Under the pieces are notes generated by a model. That model searched no databases. It was not told the DNA's origin and saw nothing but the letters and a program-made list of their open reading frames with translations. Shown in pieces: positions 22,043 to 24,202 of a stretch of DNA of 24,202 bases. Location: the IMG/VR virus record IMGVR_UViG_3300046674_000535, positions 1 to 24,202 of that record. One strand, given 5' to 3'. The stretch's first letter is position 1. Every line of letters begins with the position of its first letter. The translations under genes and the position numbers were made by a program. This DNA comes from a virus.

Positions 22043-23950
22043 GTGAAGGCCATGAAGGGGATGTTCGTGTTCGACCCCAGCTACACGCGGCGTTGCGCCT
22101 GCCAGGAGCCCGTCATAGACGAGGACGGCAGACCGCAGAAGGATGCCAACGGCAAGCTGACGATGCGCAAGATCGGCGCTAGCTGCCCGAAGCTCGAAGA
22201 GAAGGACCACGGCACCTGGCACCTGTATTTCGAGCTGGAGCCCGGCGAGGGCGGCAAGCGTCAGCGCGTCCGGCGCGGCGGGTTCGCCAAAAAGGTAGAC
22301 GCCCAGCGGAAGGCGAAGGAACTATACGACGCCGCCACCGCCGGCACCGACGTACTGTCCGACGAAACGTGCGGCAACTTCTTCCTCCGCTGGATCAAGG
22401 CGAAGAAGTCCCTCGCACGCACCACTCGCCACGGCTATCAGGAGCACCTCGCCAACTACCTCGTCCCACACCTGGGACACATCAAGCGACGCGACCTCAA
22501 GGTCCGCCACCTCGACCTCATGTACAACGCGATCGACAGGGAGAACGCGGAGCGCATCCTCCACCGGCTCCGCGTGACGGAACTCCAGGAGGCTCGGGAT
22601 GAGGCCCACCGGGCCTGGGTGAAGACCGCTGGCTACGCCAAGAGAGAAGAACGCCGTCCGTACCGGCAAGCCTTCCTGGAGGCCAACAAGGCTCTACGCG
22701 AGGGCCGCAGGGGCCTGCGAAAGGTCACGTCCCCCGCAACCATGCACCGCATCAACGACACCCTCAGCTCGGCGCTCACCTGGGGGATCAAGCGCGAGCA
22801 GGCATTCGCCAAGAACTGGTCGCAGCTCGTCGAGCTTCCGTCGGTCACACGGCCGAAGCCGATCGTCTGGACCCCGGAACGCGTCGAGCACTGGAGGCGC
22901 ACCGGAGAGAAGCCCGGCCCGGTCATGGTCTGGACACCCAAGCAGACTGGGGAGTTCCTCGACTTCGTCAAGGACGACTGGCTCTACGAGCTGTGGCACT
23001 CATTCATCTTCAACGGCCCCCGACGCGGCGAAATGGCCGCACTGCCGTGGACCGAGGTCAGCACCGACGCGCTCTGGATGCGGATCTCCCAGCAGATCGT
23101 CGAAGTCGCCTACAAGCTGTACGGCGAGGCGCCGAAGGCCGACAGCGTCCGTACCGTGACGCTGAGCCTGGAGTCCACCGACAACCTGGTGAGCTTCCGC
23201 GCGAAGCAGGAGCAGAAGCGCCAGGAGTGGGGCGATGCCTACGTCGAGACCGGCCGCACGTGGACGCACGAGAACGGCGAGGCGCTCCACCCCGACTGGA
23301 TCTCCCGACGCCTCGCCCGTCTCGTGGAGCTGTCCGGCCTTCCGCCCGTCCGTCTCCACGACCTACGCCACCTGGCCGCCACCCTGTCCCTGCTCGCGGG
23401 CAATGACATCAAAGTGGTCCAGGAGAAGCTGGGGCACTCCTCGCGCCAGATCACTTCCGATACCTACACCAGCGTGCTGCCCGAGATGATGCGTGCCGAG
23501 GCCGAGTCGGTCATGGCCGTCGTCCCCCGCGAAGTCCCCTTCAAGGTGCACACGCCGCTGGAGATCCCCAAGACGGCTTGGCAGGGCGACGTCGCCGTCT
23601 TTTTCGCCCACGGCGCGCGCCAGGCGGGTGAGGACTGGTCCGTAGGCGCCCAGACCCTGCCCGACTCCGATCTCCTTGGCCTGGTCACCCTCGCCGGCCG
23701 GGGCCAGGACGACGCCGCCAATGCCGCCGTGAAATGGATGCGCGATCACTGCACGAACAACGACCTAGAGCTGGTCCGGATCGAGAACTTCAACGACCAG
23801 TACCAGGGAGATCAGCGCCAGGAGTTCGCCCTCCTCCGCTTCACGATCGCCCGAACGGAGACTCCGAGCATCGCGGGGTGGGACACCTCGCGCCCCGCTC
23901 CTCTCCGCCGCAACACCAGGCAGAAGAGGGCTCGTTCACGCGCCGCGTGA
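22043..23950 (+). CDS. int: Tyrosine-type site-specific integrase
   Basis: A 635-residue phage integrase. The catalytic set is complete: Arg327 in GPRRGE, His439-x-x-Arg442 in HDLRH, His465 in LGHSS, and the nucleophile Tyr475 in DTYTSV. An arm-binding region and a core-binding (SAM-like) domain precede this at about residues 40-230. The protein is longer than the usual 380-450 residues: it has an N-terminal Cys-containing segment (RRCACQEP) and about 150 residues after the catalytic Tyr. The start is GTG 22043 or ATG 22052; neither has a strong ribosome site. Its stop is 126 bases from the tRNA 3' end, the standard arrangement for integration into a tRNA. It would act with the excisionase encoded divergently. 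Confidence 0.95.
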   Translation: MKAMKGMFVFDPSYTRRCACQEPVIDEDGRPQKDANGKLTMRKIGASCPKLEEKDHGTWHLYFELEPGEGGKRQRVRRGGFAKKVDAQRKAKELYDAATAGTDVLSDETCGNFFLRWIKAKKSLARTTRHGYQEHLANYLVPHLGHIKRRDLKVRHLDLMYNAIDRENAERILHRLRVTELQEARDEAHRAWVKTAGYAKREERRPYRQAFLEANKALREGRRGLRKVTSPATMHRINDTLSSALTWGIKREQAFAKNWSQLVELPSVTRPKPIVWTPERVEHWRRTGEKPGPVMVWTPKQTGEFLDFVKDDWLYELWHSFIFNGPRRGEMAALPWTEVSTDALWMRISQQIVEVAYKLYGEAPKADSVRTVTLSLESTDNLVSFRAKQEQKRQEWGDAYVETGRTWTHENGEALHPDWISRRLARLVELSGLPPVRLHDLRHLAATLSLLAGNDIKVVQEKLGHSSRQITSDTYTSVLPEMMRAEAESVMAVVPREVPFKVHTPLEIPKTAWQGDVAVFFAHGARQAGEDWSVGAQTLPDSDLLGLVTLAGRGQDDAANAAVKWMRDHCTNNDLELVRIENFNDQYQGDQRQEFALLRFTIARTETPSIAGWDTSRPAPLRRNTRQKRARSRAA

Positions 23951-23955
23951 CCTGC

Positions 23956-23992
23956 GTCCAGAATTTGTCCAGACGATCATGAAATCATGATC
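23956..23992. repeat. Probable attachment-site arm repeats after int
   Basis: GTCCAGA occurs twice, at 23956-23962 and 23967-23973, 11 bases apart (one helical turn). A perfect palindrome follows at 23975-23992: GATCATGA, two bases, TCATGATC. They lie between the int stop and the tRNA, where arm-type integrase or excisionase sites of attP are expected. The palindrome could also be the int terminator. Confidence 0.5.
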
Positions 23993-24076
23993 ACGACAGG
24001 GTCGCCAGGACCCTCAACTCGCCCGACCCTCCAGCGAAGTTGCTGGTCAGAACGATTCTGCGTGGGCAATGCAGAG

Positions 24077-24150
24077 TGGGGCGGGTGGGACTCGAACCCA
24101 CGGCCGACGGATTATGAGTCCGCTGCTCTAACCGGCTGAGCTACCGCCCC
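24077..24150 (-). tRNA. tRNA with anticodon CAU (elongator Met or Ile2); inferred prophage attachment site
   Basis: A 74-base cloverleaf on the minus strand. The 7-base acceptor stem GGGGCGG (24150-24144) pairs with CCGCCCC (24084-24078), with discriminator A at 24077. The D arm is GCTC...GAGC; the anticodon stem GCGGA/TCCGT holds the loop CTCATAA with CAU at 24116-24114. The T arm is GTGGG, TTCGAGT, CCCAC. CCA is not encoded, as usual in Streptomyces. It is not the initiator, whose 5' end differs. The CAU loop could be elongator Met or lysidine-modified Ile2; acceptor features would decide. The 3' half faces the integrase, so the crossover core probably lies within about 24077-24116. Confidence 0.93.
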
Positions 24151-24153
24151 ATT

Positions 24154-24184
24154 ACGGCGCGTCGCGCACATTTGTACGCGCCGT
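24154..24184. repeat. Inverted repeat upstream of the tRNA
   Basis: ACGGCGCGT at 24154-24162 and ACGCGCCGT at 24176-24184 form a perfect 9-base stem with a 13-base loop. It is on the host side of the tRNA 5' end and could be a terminator of an upstream gene or part of the tRNA control region. Confidence 0.5.
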
Positions 24185-24202
24185 CTGCCGCAGCATAGCC
24201 GC

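Noticed and set aside
24077-24150. Initiator tRNA-fMet
   Set aside because: The first acceptor pair is a normal G-C pair and the anticodon stem lacks the three consecutive G-C pairs of initiators; elongator Met or Ile2 fits better.

Overview
The window looks like the right-hand part of a temperate siphovirus-type prophage in a high-GC actinomycete, most likely Streptomyces. Support comes from strong GC bias at third codon positions, frequent GTG and TTG starts with GGAGG-like ribosome sites, a gamma-butyrolactone-receptor-like TetR regulator, and a tyrosine integrase lying beside the 3' end of a tRNA gene. The tRNA at 24077-24150 (minus strand, anticodon CAU) is intact with its 3' end facing the integrase. 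The prophage is therefore inferred to end there and to extend leftward past position 1; the other attachment site is not in view.

Layout. (a) 1-9362 holds the head and packaging genes, all on the minus strand, in the transcription order small terminase, large terminase, portal, scaffold, decoration protein, major capsid protein (cut by the window edge). This order is interrupted by plus-strand cargo: a membrane-anchored protein at 2127-2849, and a three-gene cassette at 4940-7196. The cassette holds a putative SRA plus PD-(D/E)XK restriction enzyme, a small membrane protein and a possible HEPN-like protein. (b) 9363-12021 holds a degraded transposase remnant and a lower-GC two-gene cargo unit, a small protein translationally coupled to an M48-like zinc peptidase. 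(c) 12058-18468 is a minus-strand early or DNA-metabolism region. It contains three ParB-domain proteins (one fused to a methyltransferase), an adenine-methyltransferase-like protein, several very small proteins, and a run of strong hairpins. (d) 18469-24150 is the lysogeny end. It holds a 900-bp stretch without a convincing gene, a tiny CxxxC protein, the butyrolactone-receptor-like regulator, a serine recombinase lacking its catalytic domain, an excisionase-like protein, the tyrosine integrase and the tRNA.

How it fits together. Integrase and Xis would move the element in and out of the tRNA. The TetR-type regulator may link prophage behaviour to host signalling. The ParB and methyltransferase proteins probably act on phage DNA. 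Structural genes would be read late and leftward. The plus-strand cargo genes have their own ribosome sites and terminators, as expected of genes expressed in the lysogen, and two of the three cargo sites look like anti-phage or conflict systems. All functions are read from sequence motifs alone; no database search was run.
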